Position numbers and translations under genes: made by a program. From contig QXJR01000023.1 of assembly GCA_020975725.1 (NCBI GenBank), positions 1 to 64,000 of the forward strand: 64,000 nt of DNA, given 5' to 3'. Positions within the stretch are counted from its first letter, which is position 1. Every line of letters begins with the position of its first letter. This stretch comes from Picocystis sp. L7. Lineage: Eukaryota > Chlorophyta > Picocystophyceae > Picocystales > Picocystaceae. The notes beneath the pieces are model-generated. The model was not told the origin of the DNA. It saw only the letters and a program-made list of their open reading frames with translations, and did no database searches. Below, in pieces: positions 10,599 through 21,422 of the stretch.

Positions 10599-11255
10599 TG
10601 TTACAAAGCGTCCGTGAGGAGCACTTTTACACACGTTTCGCTCTGATGAGCTTCGAGCTTCCACGGGCGAAGATGGGAGAGGCCGGTTGGGCCTTGAAGC
10701 GATTCCTTTCTTCTTCTCACGAAGGGGGGGTTCTTCGGCTCCCTAGCAAGAGGGACACCGCGAGAAAGCTTCCGGTGGTCTTCAAGAGCAGTTGGCGTGT
10801 GAAGATGGCGCGCCAAGCTCGTGGGAGAGGCGACGTGGCTCTCGATGGTCAAGCAAGTTCTCTCTCTCTCTCTCTCTATTTCAAGGCAAGGGTGGCTCCC
10901 CTAAGGGCCACCATAGGAGGGAGCGCTTCAAGCGGAGCTCCCTCTCAAACCAGCGGTTGCTGGTGGTCACGTGGACCCCGCGTCCCGATCGGACGGTCCA
11001 GCACTGAGCTTGTGATTCACCGAATCTATTCGGACAACATCCTCACCCTTCGTTGTCCCTTGAAAGATTCCGAAAGATTCGCCCGTTGCTAGGTCCCTTT
11101 CAGTCCCGGTTCTCCCGGACAATTCGTCGACTAATCGAGAGATTAGTCCGGGGGGATGTCCGATGAACTGATCAGCAATTGGGGTCTTGTGTCTAACAAC
11201 TAATGGTACAAAGAAGAGCATGGCTTCAAAGGAGTCAGGCTTACCCGGCGTAACA
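10599..11255 (-). repeat. 3' LTR of the minus-strand retroelement
   Basis: 657 bp, TGTTAC...GTAACA, matching 17556-18212 at all but two positions I could find. It contains a (CT)n microsatellite near 10858-10877. Short ORFs seen in it occur identically in the other LTR and are not separate genes. Confidence 0.92.
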
Positions 11256-11282
11256 CTCTCCCGGCTCCTGGCATTCTGCTCA

Positions 11283-14200
11283 TCATAGCTGAAAGTCATA
11301 GACATAGGCCACAGGATCGCAGAGCATACCCTTGACTTGCTGCTCGCTGTATAATTCTGTCTTTCCATCTGTCCACATTATTTCCAATTGTCCTCCACTG
11401 TCATTGGTCACCACTCCCTGATAGTATGCAGATTTGTGACCTCCCATGTGGAAGAACTCCTGTACCACACAGCCAAGCAGGTTTATTGGCACAGTCACTT
11501 TGGGCCTGCGTCGGGTTTGGTACGGCAGTTTCGCGTAAGTCCAGGTGTTCACCATTACAGGTTCAGGTGATTGGAGGTATACTGTTTTCTTGTGTCTCCT
11601 GACAGCATCATAATTAGTTGGGCTGATGCCCTGCTCAGGTATACATCCATTGTATTCTTCGAGCGGTAAGAATTCCTCCAGCAGGGTGGAAGTTTCATCC
11701 ACCCAAAAGAAGCGTTGCGATGCATCGGCCAGGTTGCTTTCAATCCAGTAACGTACGGGGCGCGTAGGAAATACAGAGTAGTCCCGTAACAAGTATCGTC
11801 GAATACGATAAGCGGCGGCTTCATTTTGCATGGCTGCACTATCCGGTAGCGGCGCCGTAGCAGGCTGCGTATGCTCGTCCATGGGGAAGAGAGTAAGATC
11901 TGAATCTACCCAATGTTCCAATCTGTTGGCATGGATATGGTCTGAAAAGGAAGAGCCTGGTGGTAGGTCCAGTTGGTAGGCTCCATTCTTCAGCACTTTC
12001 TTGATGAGGTAAGGACCTACAAAGTAAGGGTCCAATTTGTGTTTGTCAGTGGGTCCCTTGAGCCCATACTGAACTTTTACCTTGTCACCCACAGCAAAGA
12101 CCTTCTTCGGTCGGTGCGCAGTTGCTTCAGCCACTTTCTGTGCAGCCTTCAACAGATTCTCCTGCACAGCTTGATACACCGTGCGGTGTTGTTCCAGCAA
12201 GGTTGTAACTCTCCTGTCAAAAGTTGTGACCGTTTGATTATCAGCAGTTCCATCCCTTCTGGGTAATTGAAGGTGCCATGGTAACCTGGATTGGCAGCCG
12301 TACAGCAGCTCAAAAGGGGAGTGCTTGGTAGCATCATGCACGGTATCATTATATGCATGTGCTGCTGCTTGCAAGTACTGATCCCAATGATGTTTGTGAG
12401 CACAAGTTGTTCGGAGGGTCTGCAGAAGCGTACGATGTTGCCGTTCAGCACCACCTTGTGATTGCGAGTGATACGGTGTCCCCGTAACATGACGGGCACC
12501 CAACGCTGCGCAGAATGCTTGGAACAGCGCTCGATAAGCCGGTCCATTATTTGTATGGATATGCACAGGTGTGTGAAACCTGTAAATTAAATTGTCCATG
12601 AGACATTGAGCTTGTCTATGAGCACTCCAGGTAGAGTGGATGGGTATATAGATAGCATATTAGGTAAATCTGTCCACTACTGCCAGCACTGCGTTGTGAC
12701 CCAGAACTGTAAGGGGCAAGTTCTCCACCATGTCCAGCACCACTGTGTGGAATGGGTAAGGGTAAAACCTCATCTCAAAACAGAGTGGTATGTGTCGTAA
12801 CCGGTTACCTGGTTTCTGAAGCTGACAGGCAGGACAGCGAGCGACGAAGTGCTCGATGTGCGATCGAATCCCAGTACAGGTGAAATGTCGCTTGGCGTCT
12901 GCGAGCGTACGGGCTGATTCAAAGTGTCGATGATCTTGTATCATGTGCAGCAACTTCTGTCGTAGAGCGTTATCTGCCGGTACCACCAAAGCTGGTTGAG
13001 CGTTTGTCGATTGATCGAACAGCAAACCATCGCGAACTATCGTGCCCTCTGGCGGTGCATCCAGTAATTTCTGGTAGTCAGGATCCGCTTTAGCGGCGAC
13101 GCGAATTCTGTCTAGTATGGGAGGTAACTGACCAGTAAGACCTGTACGCAATGATTGCGCTGATTGCTGATCTGTAATAGACGCGATTGACCCACACACA
13201 GTCCCAGCAGGACTGCGGCCGGCTAGCAGTCGAAGCGTCCGTGTGTTGTTCAGCCATCGGTGTAACATGTGTGCAATCCAACCCATGGGGAAGGCGTTGC
13301 CGTACATGCGCTGCCGGCTGGTTTCGCTGACGTTGAGCGCTGCAGTGTCACCAACCTGCATACCGACGAGTCTTTCTCGCTCGCTAATGGTGATTGGGCG
13401 TAGAGTCCCATCTTGATCGTGCACCCAAGTGGATCGTGAACGGTCGCTGTGCGAGCGTTCACTGGCCATTAAAGTGGGGCACTTCAAGCGGGGTCGATTC
13501 AATGCGTCTGACGGCACCTTTGATTCAGGTTCTAGGCAATCCTGCCAGGTCATAGGTATTGCCCCCATGTGTTCAGGCTCATGCTTGAGGGGTGGTAGAG
13601 AGGTCCAGCACAGCCGGGCTCGCGCTTGCGCACAATACTTTGAGAGGTCTTCGCATATGGGCTTTCCAAACCAGTGTGCAATCTTGTCCAGGTGGGTCTT
13701 CAAGTGCGCCGCAAACGGCGTGCATTCCAATACGTAATCAGGCGATCGCAACCGTTCGTATATTTTTGCTACTGCTGTGAACAGTTCGCGCGTATCGTAC
13801 AACCCAAGCGGCGGTTTCGAGGGATCGGTGTTCGCCCTCGAGAATGGCTGACAGGGCACCCCAGCAATCAGCAGGTGGACATGGGGGAGCTTCCGTCGAT
13901 GCGCCAAGGCGGTCACATCGTTTCCATAGCGAAAGATGTCCTTACGTGTAAACAGGCCAGGCCGTGCCAAGCGAACCTGATGAAACACGCGTGCGATCAC
14001 GCTGCGGCAATCCTCATTCTCTTCCACTGCGATGTAATCCAAAGTAATGTTGCTTGATTCTGGTATCGCATGTTCCAGCGCACGCAAGGTGGTTCCCATA
14101 CCTGCACATAAATCCAGAATGCAGTACGTATCGGTGTCGTTGACCTTGGCTGAGTGCCTGGAAAGGTAATCAGGTCCAACATTCTCTGTGCCTAGTGTGT

Positions 14201-16250
14201 ACTCCACCTTGAACGGGGCGGAGTAAGCCAGCTTTTCGATCCATCGCATTTCGCGCGGCGACAACTGCTCCGTAGCCTTTGTTCCAATGAACTGACTGGC
14301 CTTGTTGTCAGTGATGACAGTAAACTGCTGGCCAAACAGGAGGTGTCTCCAATGCTGCAGTGCATACAATATTGCACAGGTCTCTTTCTCAGCAGGATGA
14401 TAGTTTTGCTGAGCTGTGTTGAATTTCTTAGACCAAAATTCTACAGGATGCCAATTTCCTTGCTGATCCTGTTGCATTAAGGCTGCTCCCATTCCCACAT
14501 CTGAAGCGTCGGTTTCGACCCGTATAGGTCTGTCTTCATCGAAAAGCGCTAGTACAGGTGCTGTGGTCAGGGCTTTAATCAGTTCTTGATAGGCATCCTC
14601 CTGGGGCTCCTTCCAGTAGGATGCGAAGCCGTGCTTCAGGGCTGCTTGATTCAATTCAGTCAACGGGGCCGCCCGTTCCGCGTAGCGAGGAACGAATCGC
14701 ATGTAAAACTGGCAGAGTCCAAGGAATGCCATGTTTTCACGCTGCGTGCGAGGACGCGGAAACTGTTTGATCTTGGACAGCAGGTGATCGGTGCACGCGA
14801 GCTGACCGTTGCGAATGCGGAACCCAATCCCTTCCAGTGTGCTCATGAAAAAGTGGCATTTGGACCTTTTCAACCTGATATCGGCACGATCGCAGGTGGC
14901 AAAGAACTCTTCAAGATGTTTGAAGTGTTCTTCAACTGTTTCTGAGTGGACAAGGATGTCATCCATGTACACTTTTAGGTACAGTAGATGACCAAACACC
15001 CTGTTCATCATACGTTGGAACATCGCGGGTGCGTTTGCTGCCCCCATGGGCATCACCTTCCATACAAACGAACCGAATGGGGTGACGACCGCTGTCTTGT
15101 CGATGTCGTCAGGGTGCATACGGATCTGGTGAAACCCATCCAGGGTATCAAGCGATGAGAAGTACTTGGCTCCTCTGAGGTTTTGTAAGTAATCATCGAT
15201 CCGCGGCAGCGGATATCTGTCTTTGATGGTTACATTGTTCACCAGGCGATAATCGAAAACGACTCGCCATCCCCCATCCTTTTTTGGGACCAGGATCACT
15301 GGGGCACCCCAACTGGATCCTGCGCATAGGTCCATCTTTCCAGCCTCAACATACTCGGTCACCAGCTCCTTGAGGGCAATCTGCTGTTGGGGGGATAACC
15401 TATAGTAATTTCTGTATTGCGGAGTCGCTCCTTCCTCCACCTGGATCTTGAATGTTTCGCCCGGGACACGTTCCGGAGGCAGTTCTGTACGGGGCTCGAA
15501 TAAATGCTTATACTGCTTGTTCAACAGGTCATCGAGCCGCTGTCGATGAGCGTCGTCCAGGGGCCACTCATCGCTAACCTGGTTGTGCATGCTGCCAAAG
15601 TCTGAGTCTTCGCTGATGAGTTCCGGCGTTTTGTCCACAGGCTGAATCATGAGGAGTAGGCAGCCAGGCTTCTTCACCGCTTTACGTGCTTCGCTCCTGG
15701 GCACGATCAGGTCCAGTTTTCTTGAGGCAATGAACTGGTGGTCTCCGTAGACAGTAAATTTTGTGCCATGGTTGTTTCGCAGCACCATGTGGGAATTCTG
15801 CCAGTCCAGTGCTGTCAAGTGCTTATGACAGAATGTGGCTCCTAGTATACAGTCAAATGTTTCTAAGGGAGCAACTCTGAAGTCAATGCTGGATTGGAAT
15901 CCATCGATCGAGAATCGAGCCTTTATTACTGGGGCACTGTGAACCTGCTGGCCCACAGCCACGCTGTAATTGAAGGCTGTTGTTGTATACTGCCAGGACA
16001 GACCCTTTGGGTCAGCTTGCTGCAGTTCTTTGAAGAGGCGTTCGCTAATGAAGCAGTAACTCGCTAGGGTGTCCAGGTAAGCTTGCGTTCTGACTTTGTG
16101 TGGTTTGTTTCCAAAGTAGGTTTCAGCAGCCAGGAATTCATGTCTAGGCCTGTCATTGGTGAGTGAATGCAAGCAGACTGGCTTCCCATTTTTGTTAACC
16201 GGGGCGGCTGCAGGTTTCGCTCTCGGCTCCGTCCCGGAAACCTTAGTCAC
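11283..16250 (-). CDS. Retroelement pol region: protease, RT, RNase H, methyltransferase, integrase, Tudor-like tail
   Basis: Read from right to left. An aspartic-protease-like region comes first (CILGATFCHKH close to its end), then a reverse transcriptase with the YMDDILVHS active site. RNase H follows (ETDASDVGMG opening), then the linker ADYLSRHS-type segment shared with the left element. The C5-cytosine methyltransferase comes next: DLCAGMG, PCQPFS, ECTPF, RARLCW and GNAFPMGW. Integrase has a zinc finger (HFVARCPACQLQKPG), a DDE core ([16 protein letters not shown]) and a long conserved tail ending in a Tudor-like module (YYQGVV...IMWTDGK). All methyltransferase landmark motifs are kept although this copy is far diverged from the left one, suggesting selection on the enzyme during the family's life. 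About one interruption is present in the region. Confidence 0.88.
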
Positions 16251-16264
16251 CGGACGGAGGGTCT

Positions 16265-17509
16265 TCAGTTTTTTGGGGCACCCATTACGGATGCCATTTT
16301 ACAGGCTGCCTCGTCATGGCTGTAACGGCGGCAGCGCAGACACAGTGCATATGCTAGGCACAGGTCCTTCTCTTCTTGAGACAGTTTCGCACCAAGGGAC
16401 TTGATGGCCAGTTTGGTCTGCACCTTGACAATAGAATTCTTCTGGTCTTCATCCAAATCATCAAAGCGCTTACGCTGCCGTTTGGCCGATCCACTGCCGT
16501 ACTTCGTCGATGGGAGAGCGGCGGCCACTGCTGCTGTTGTCCGAGGAACAAAGCTCCGCTGAAGCTCCCGATCGCGACCGATTGTGGACTGTGGTTTCCA
16601 GGTGCTTGGTGACTGCCTCGTGTCCTTTCTGAATCGCTCGCTCTCCTCCCTTTCCAACTTGAAGATGATGGCAGCAAGGTTCCCAGGCTCCATGTCAGGA
16701 GCCTTGTCCACTTCCACCAGGTGGTCGAGGTGCTTGTAAAGTGCACCTTGCAAGTAACTTGGGAGGCCATGCTGAAGACGGGCAGAGATATCATGCTCTT
16801 TGAGTGTGCGGCACACTGGTGAGGTGCTCGCATTCACCACAAAGCTCAGTTGTACCAGCCTGTTGAGATACTGGAGAACATTTTCTGTCCGCTTCATACG
16901 GGCACTATGAAACTCGCGCCACGCCTCGGGACCAGGGTCTTGGCTTTGGAAAGTCTTGCGGAGGTACTGGTACAGGTCCTCTACGGACGCGAGGGAGGCT
17001 GGGTCCCGCATGATCAGATTTTGAACCATAGCTTTTGCGGTGCCAGCGAGGGCTTGATTAATGGCCAGGACAAGCTGTTCCATTGGCCTATTGAAGGCAT
17101 AAGCTTGACACGAGCAAAGAACATCCCTATACCAGTAGGTGAGGGCATAGGGGTTGTCCTCGAATTCGAGACCGGTGAACTTGTCCGGTTTCTCGAGCGA
17201 CACCTTCGATATGTTCTTCGAATCGTGTAGGGCTGTACCATATAGACTTATCAAGTGCGGCAAACCTTCACGCTCTGATGGAACCATGTCCATCAAAGCT
17301 TTCGCATCCGCTTTGTGAACCCCTTCGGTAGGGTGCGTTCCTTCTTCGCCATCAGTTTCTACAACTTCCATGGCTTCCGATGCTTGAAGTTTTTCAACAA
17401 GTTGCTGAAGCTCTGCGAATTTAGCTTCTAGAGACCTCTTTTGGTCTCTCTCTTGCTCAAGCTCCCTTCGTAGGGTGCCCATGCGGGTGGCATTGTCCCC
17501 TTCCTCCAT
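16265..17509 (-). CDS. Retroelement gag (capsid/nucleocapsid)
   Basis: 414 residues. The start is 47 nt inside the 5' LTR edge. An N-terminal coiled coil (LRRELEQERDQKRSLEAKF) precedes a Ty3/gypsy-type capsid region (residues roughly 130-330). The C-terminal end carries one CCHC zinc knuckle, C-L-R-C with H and C following (CLRCRRYSHDEAAC). It would form the particle and bind the element's RNA. Its stop lies just before pol, which is in another frame. Confidence 0.82.
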   Translation of the reverse strand: MEEGDNATRMGTLRRELEQERDQKRSLEAKFAELQQLVEKLQASEAMEVVETDGEEGTHPTEGVHKADAKALMDMVPSEREGLPHLISLYGTALHDSKNISKVSLEKPDKFTGLEFEDNPYALTYWYRDVLCSCQAYAFNRPMEQLVLAINQALAGTAKAMVQNLIMRDPASLASVEDLYQYLRKTFQSQDPGPEAWREFHSARMKRTENVLQYLNRLVQLSFVVNASTSPVCRTLKEHDISARLQHGLPSYLQGALYKHLDHLVEVDKAPDMEPGNLAAIIFKLEREESERFRKDTRQSPSTWKPQSTIGRDRELQRSFVPRTTAAVAAALPSTKYGSGSAKRQRKRFDDLDEDQKNSIVKVQTKLAIKSLGAKLSQEEKDLCLAYALCLRCRRYSHDEAACKMASVMGAPKN

Positions 17510-17555
17510 TCCGTGGTAAGCAAGCGAAGTACAAACAAAGCTAAGACTTCGACAG

Positions 17556-18212
17556 TGTTACAAAGCGTCCGTGAGGAGCACTTTTACACACGTTTCGCTC
17601 TGATGAGCTTCGAGCTTCCACGGGCGAAGGTGGGAGAGGCCGGTTGGGCCTTGAAGCGATTCCTTTCTTCTTCTCACGAAGGGGGGGTTCTTCGGCTCCC
17701 TAGCAAGAGGGACACCGCGAGAAAGCTTCCGGTGGTCTTCAAGAGCAGTTGGCGTGTGAAGATGGCGCGCCAAGCTCGTGGGAGAGGCGACGTGGCTCTC
17801 GATGGTCAAGCAAGTTCTCTCTCTCTCTCTCTCTATTTCAAGGCAAGGGTGGCTCCCCTAAGGGCCACCATAGGAGGGAGCGCTTCAAGCGGAGCTCCCT
17901 CTCAAACCAGCGGTTGCTGGTGGTCACGTGGACCCCGCGTCCCGATCGGACGGTCCAGCACTGAGCTTGTGATTCACCGAATCTATTCGGACAACATCCT
18001 CACCCTTCGTTGTCCCTTGAAAGATTCCGAAAGATTCGCCCGTTGCTAGGTCCCTTTCAGTCCCGGTTCTCCCGGACAATTCGTCGACTAATCGAGAGAT
18101 TAGTCCGGGGGGATGTCCGATGAACTGATCAGCAATTGGGGTCTTGTGTCTAACAACTAATGGTACAAAGAAGAGCATGGCTTCAAAGGAGTCAAGCTTA
18201 CCCGGCGTAACA
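17556..18212 (-). repeat. 5' LTR of the minus-strand retroelement
   Basis: 657 bp, the partner of 10599-11255. It drives the element leftwards. The bases just inside it (17540-17555) form the expected primer-binding position, but I cannot match them to a known tRNA 3' end. Confidence 0.9.
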
Positions 18213-18241
18213 CATGCAACGCGAAAGAAAATTCTCCAAGC

Positions 18242-18955
18242 ATGGTGTATCATTCCAGTGGTGTAGGACGACGTAGTATCACATCTTGGGAATTTGTGAA
18301 TAAGTGGCTCCCGTTGTCAACGGTGAACAGAGCTGGCATGATGAGCAGTACCACTAGAGACAAGAGTCCTCATTTTTACTACACGTATGTTGTATGGGAT
18401 TTCGTACATTCAGGACTTCCGGAGGAGCGACTGAAGGCTTGCCGCAAAATGTTGGAGGAAATGGCATCTTGTACCACTTGGTATAGAGTTGGGAACGTAG
18501 GGGCAACAATTCGGAGACCATCAGGAATCCTAGTACCTAATGGACCAAACCAATCTCGACCTAATCGGACAATCAAGCATTGGCTTGAAGTCGTGGGCCG
18601 ACACGATGACCCTTTTGTGCAACCGACACCCCGCGGCCCTCGCAAGGTGCGTCGAGTGGAGGTGACACGGACCATCCTAACGAAAGAGTACGAATTCTTC
18701 CAACAAAGCTGTACTAGATGATTCACTCAACACGAACTGGATGTCTTCAGCATGTACATTCTACTTGAAGGAGGCGCGAAAAGGTTGCATAATATTAGCC
18801 AACCACTGGAGAACCGATCGACAAAGACGCACGTACAGGCATTTGTCGATCCCGTAAAGGCTCCACTGTATTGCTTTCGTTTGCGGAGAACAGTTCAACA
18901 AGTAACGGATATGTACAACGCACCCTGCAAGGCGTATAGGACGCGCAAGGGAGAG
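18242..18955 (+). pseudogene. Hypothetical protein region in the virus-like island
   Basis: A coding-like frame of well over 150 residues, rich in aromatic and charged positions (FYYTYVVWDFVHSGLPEERL, IKHWLEVVGRHDDPF, EYEFFQQ, LYCFRLRRTVQQV). It begins 30 bp outside the retroelement's right LTR and is cut at its right end by the 230-bp GC-rich repeat. No family is recognised. It looks broken. Confidence 0.4.
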
Positions 18956-19185
18956 TGGAGAGGCCCCGCCGACGCCCCCACCCCGCTCCCCGACCGAAAG
19001 GACGCCCACGAACGAGGTCCCGGGGCGATGGCGGGTTCCGCGCCCCCCCACCCGAATCCCCCACGCCCGAAAAAAAAAAGGAACGAACGAAGGACGGGGG
19101 AGCTGCCCCACGAGAAGCGGAAGAAAAAAAGGGGGGCACGGACGATTTCAAAAAGGGGGGCAAGCATCTACTTTGCGCAACTCAG
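18956..19185 (+). repeat. Second copy of the 230-bp GC-rich repeat (probable LTR fragment)
   Basis: Matches 3382-3611 with only a handful of differences, in the same orientation. If the left block is a 3' LTR, this is a 5'-truncated solo LTR fragment of that family. It ends CAG followed by GTAAG, a good splice-donor-like context, probably by chance. Confidence 0.75.
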
Positions 19186-19498
19186 GTAAGCTTGAACCGT
19201 TTTGGAGAGCGAATGCTAACTCCTATCACCTACACGCCCCATTCGCATTCCGAAAACCAATTACCCTAAACCCTGGACCCTGGGGTCGAGGGATATTCCG
19301 AACCTTCCAGAAGGTCTTTGCCTGCTAGGTTCGCCCCAACTCCCCCCTTCGAATATTTCTGCGCCGCACGTTGGAAGTACGTAATCTGGATCAGACGAAA
19401 GAAAGCGTGAATGCCACCACATGCGATGCGAATCACTTTCACGATGCGGATGCTGGCCGGCGATGGGAGCCCTTAATGCCACCAAGATGCTCGCTAGC

Positions 19499-19650
19499 GG
19501 TGCGACGGATGTGGATGCAAGCTGTGGCGCTGGACCGACGTGGATGCTGGCTGTGGCGCTGGACCGACGTGGATGATGGATGTGGTGTTGTGATCGATGT
19601 GGATGCTGGCTGTGGCATTGCTACCGACCTGGAGGCTGACGAGGGTTTTT
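19499..19650 (+). repeat. Short minisatellite, about 35-bp unit
   Basis: Roughly four imperfect copies of a unit containing GATGTGGATGCTGGCTGTGG and CGCTGGACCGAC. It is G/T-rich and has no stop in one frame, but I see no reason to call it coding. The rest of 19186-19840 shows no gene. Confidence 0.6.
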
Positions 19651-19840
19651 CTATTGGAAGCAAGGCTTCGAATAGATAAATTGTTGTGGGGACGTGATGG
19701 CTTGAATCTGTGGTAGATCTTGATGGTACAAGGACGCGGAGTTGCGGTCGTCTTTGGTGATCATTGTTGGTGTGATTTGCGTTGAGAGGCGTGACAAAGT
19801 CATGTAAGGAACATTATGTAATAAAAGTGATACTCTTTGT

Positions 19841-20272
19841 ATGGAACTACCTCCATTCGAAATGTGTGATCTTCGTCCCAAATTACCGGAAGATATGGAG
19901 AACCACATCGAAGAAACGAGTTCTCTTTGGAAACGATGTGATGGGTATTACGAGTTGACGGTGAAGACGCACCGAACACAACGACAAATGGTAGACCTAT
20001 TCTTTTGGGAATTCATGGACGAACTCGCAGAGACGGTGGATCGCACCTTTGTTTCGGAGCTAATGTCCTCGATCGTGGAAACCATGGAATCCATCACCGG
20101 TCCGTGTAGAACGGACCCGGTTCGATCGTTCGATCCCTCGTGCATTGAGGACATCTCAATATACCACGAAATGTGCGAAGAAACCCGACGACGTCGTACC
20201 AACTTCCTCCGCCACGATATGATTCCTACCTTCACTAGATCTACCGGTTGGAGGCTTACGTTTATGAGATGA
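19841..20272 (+). CDS. Hypothetical acidic protein in the virus-like island
   Basis: 143 residues, clearly coding-like and strongly acidic, probably largely helical (LFFWEFMDELAETVDRTFV, ELMSSIVETMESI), with a basic C-terminus (EETRRRRTNFLRHD). No recognised domain, signal or membrane segment. The A/T-rich 50 bases upstream could be a promoter. Confidence 0.5.
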   Translation: MELPPFEMCDLRPKLPEDMENHIEETSSLWKRCDGYYELTVKTHRTQRQMVDLFFWEFMDELAETVDRTFVSELMSSIVETMESITGPCRTDPVRSFDPSCIEDISIYHEMCEETRRRRTNFLRHDMIPTFTRSTGWRLTFMR

Positions 20273-20345
20273 TAGGTAATACACCCATCATTTTTTTGCA
20301 ATGGAACGCCCTAAACAGACCGTTTGCAATGCTGTATTCGTAATG

Positions 20346-20660
20346 GGCCAATCGTCTATACGATTGGGTGGACTCTTTTGACCCGGAGGTGGGTATTACA
20401 AAGGGAGATGTTGTGCGTAAGACCGAGCACCTGTGTCGAAAGTATCAAGTACGTGTTCCCGCCTACATCGCCTTTTTGATTTGACTCCCGACAGGTCTGG
20501 GTACGGGTCGGGACGTCCAGGATATGATCGAGTACGTGCTACAAACCATGTTCGAGGGCGTCGAAGGGGGTGGGAAATGGGGAACAATCCATCCGTTCTT
20601 CGACAGGGTTGGGCGCGCGTTGCGTCTTCCTTGCGTTGATTCTTTTACCACAGTTTTTTT
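20346..20660 (+). pseudogene. Coding-like fragments in the virus-like island
   Basis: Two short plus-strand stretches read like protein (RLYDWVDSFDPEVG near 20350-20490; DVQDMIEYVLQTMFEGVEGG near 20510-20600), but neither is a clean ORF from a start codon. They are probably remains of one or two genes. No family is recognised. Confidence 0.35.
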
Positions 20661-20666
20661 GCGAGG

Positions 20667-20843
20667 ATGGCACAGCTCCGGGAACGGATTGAATTATTAC
20701 AGGACTGGCGCGAACACTTCCCAATTACTTACCAGAGCGAAGGAGAGACGGATGCGTTGGAAGACCTGTTTGGATGTCTGACTCGATCCTACCGGGCTTT
20801 CAAAGAAGAATTGAAGGATGTGGAGGACGTTCAGCGTTTTTAA
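20667..20843 (+). CDS. Small helical protein, 58 residues
   Basis: Starts MAQLRERIELLQDWREHFP and ends KDVEDVQRF. Almost entirely helix-forming and charged, with coding-like codon use, too short for usual ORF cut-offs. Its stop codon overlaps the stop codon of the minus-strand membrane protein by four bases, a convergent overlap typical of compact viral genomes. No family is recognised. Confidence 0.45.
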   Translation: MAQLRERIELLQDWREHFPITYQSEGETDALEDLFGCLTRSYRAFKEELKDVEDVQRF

Positions 20844-20998
20844 GGCTTGTAATAATAGAATGCAAAAGCCAATGCCGATACCACGAGGATCCACACCCAC
20901 CACGCGAACCAATTGGTATACGTAGAGGATGGATAGTAAATAGGTGCGTGCATCCATTCGAGAACGTGTGGATCATCGGGTTTGATCTCCGAGGTCAT
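20840..20998 (-). CDS. Small membrane protein, 52 residues
   Basis: The start at the Met of MTSEIKPDDP is chosen because it gives a hydrophilic N-terminus followed by one long hydrophobic helix (FAWWVWILVVSALAFAF) ending in YYYKP. It is a likely single-pass membrane protein, a kind common in large DNA viruses. The frame is open further upstream, but that part belongs to the zinc-ribbon remnant region. Confidence 0.45.
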   Translation of the reverse strand: MTSEIKPDDPHVLEWMHAPIYYPSSTYTNWFAWWVWILVVSALAFAFYYYKP

Positions 20999-21013
20999 TT
21001 GAATTCGGCTATA

Positions 21014-21347
21014 CAAGAACGCACAAAATGTTTCTTTACACTTTGTCGGGAAGAGGTCCTTTCTTCGGCTGTTTTTGCACATATTCTTTGGCATATGCTA
21101 GACGTGCCTCTATATGCGCATGATAGTACTATATGGCCTTTTCGAGGACGCGATCGCGGTTCGTCTTGCAGTGCTGGCACTTGTACGTTGTGGCGCCATC
21201 CTTTTGGGTTCGATATTACGTTTTTGAATGTTCGTTGTGACATGCTTTACACCAAGAAGCGAACCGATTCATCTTTCGATTCTACGAAAATTTGGACAAC
21301 CGTTTGGTTTGTTGGCATCGGGCGCACGGTTTTTCGGTCTCGAACAT
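21014..21347 (-). pseudogene. Zinc-ribbon protein remnant
   Basis: Starts MFETEKPCARCQQTKRLSKF, continues with WCKACHNEH and then YKCQHCK: three CxxC pairs spaced as in the small zinc-ribbon/HNH-associated proteins of phages and large DNA viruses. The reading frame is broken. It runs opposite to the DHFR-like remnant, separated from its start by about 75 bp. Confidence 0.45.
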
Positions 21348-21422
21348 GCACGTGCTCTTAGATACGTACGTGGCCGTATGTTTGTGTGGTATTCTTTTGC
21401 ACCACCCGTATACACGATCGTC

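Larger units (their letters stand above)
10599..18212 (-). mobile_element. Near-complete young Ty3/gypsy retroelement encoding a cytosine methyltransferase
   Basis: 7.6 kb, coding on the minus strand. Two 657-bp LTRs with TGTTAC...GTAACA ends differ at only two positions that I found, about 0.3 percent, so insertion was recent. Parts in coding order: 5' LTR (right), gag with zinc knuckle, then pol with protease, reverse transcriptase, RNase H, DNMT3-like methyltransferase, integrase and Tudor-like tail, then 3' LTR (left). Gag and pol are in different frames, as is usual in this group, which implies frameshifting. The element looks nearly whole, with about one interruption in pol. I find no matching 5-bp target duplication at the two outer edges (CCCTT left, CATGC right), so the locus may have recombined after insertion. 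Confidence 0.9.

Noticed and set aside
10352-11092. 246-codon plus-strand ORF crossing the LTR edge
   Set aside because: Its second half is LTR sequence present identically at 17.6-18.0 kb and its first half is the pyrimidine tract; not a gene.
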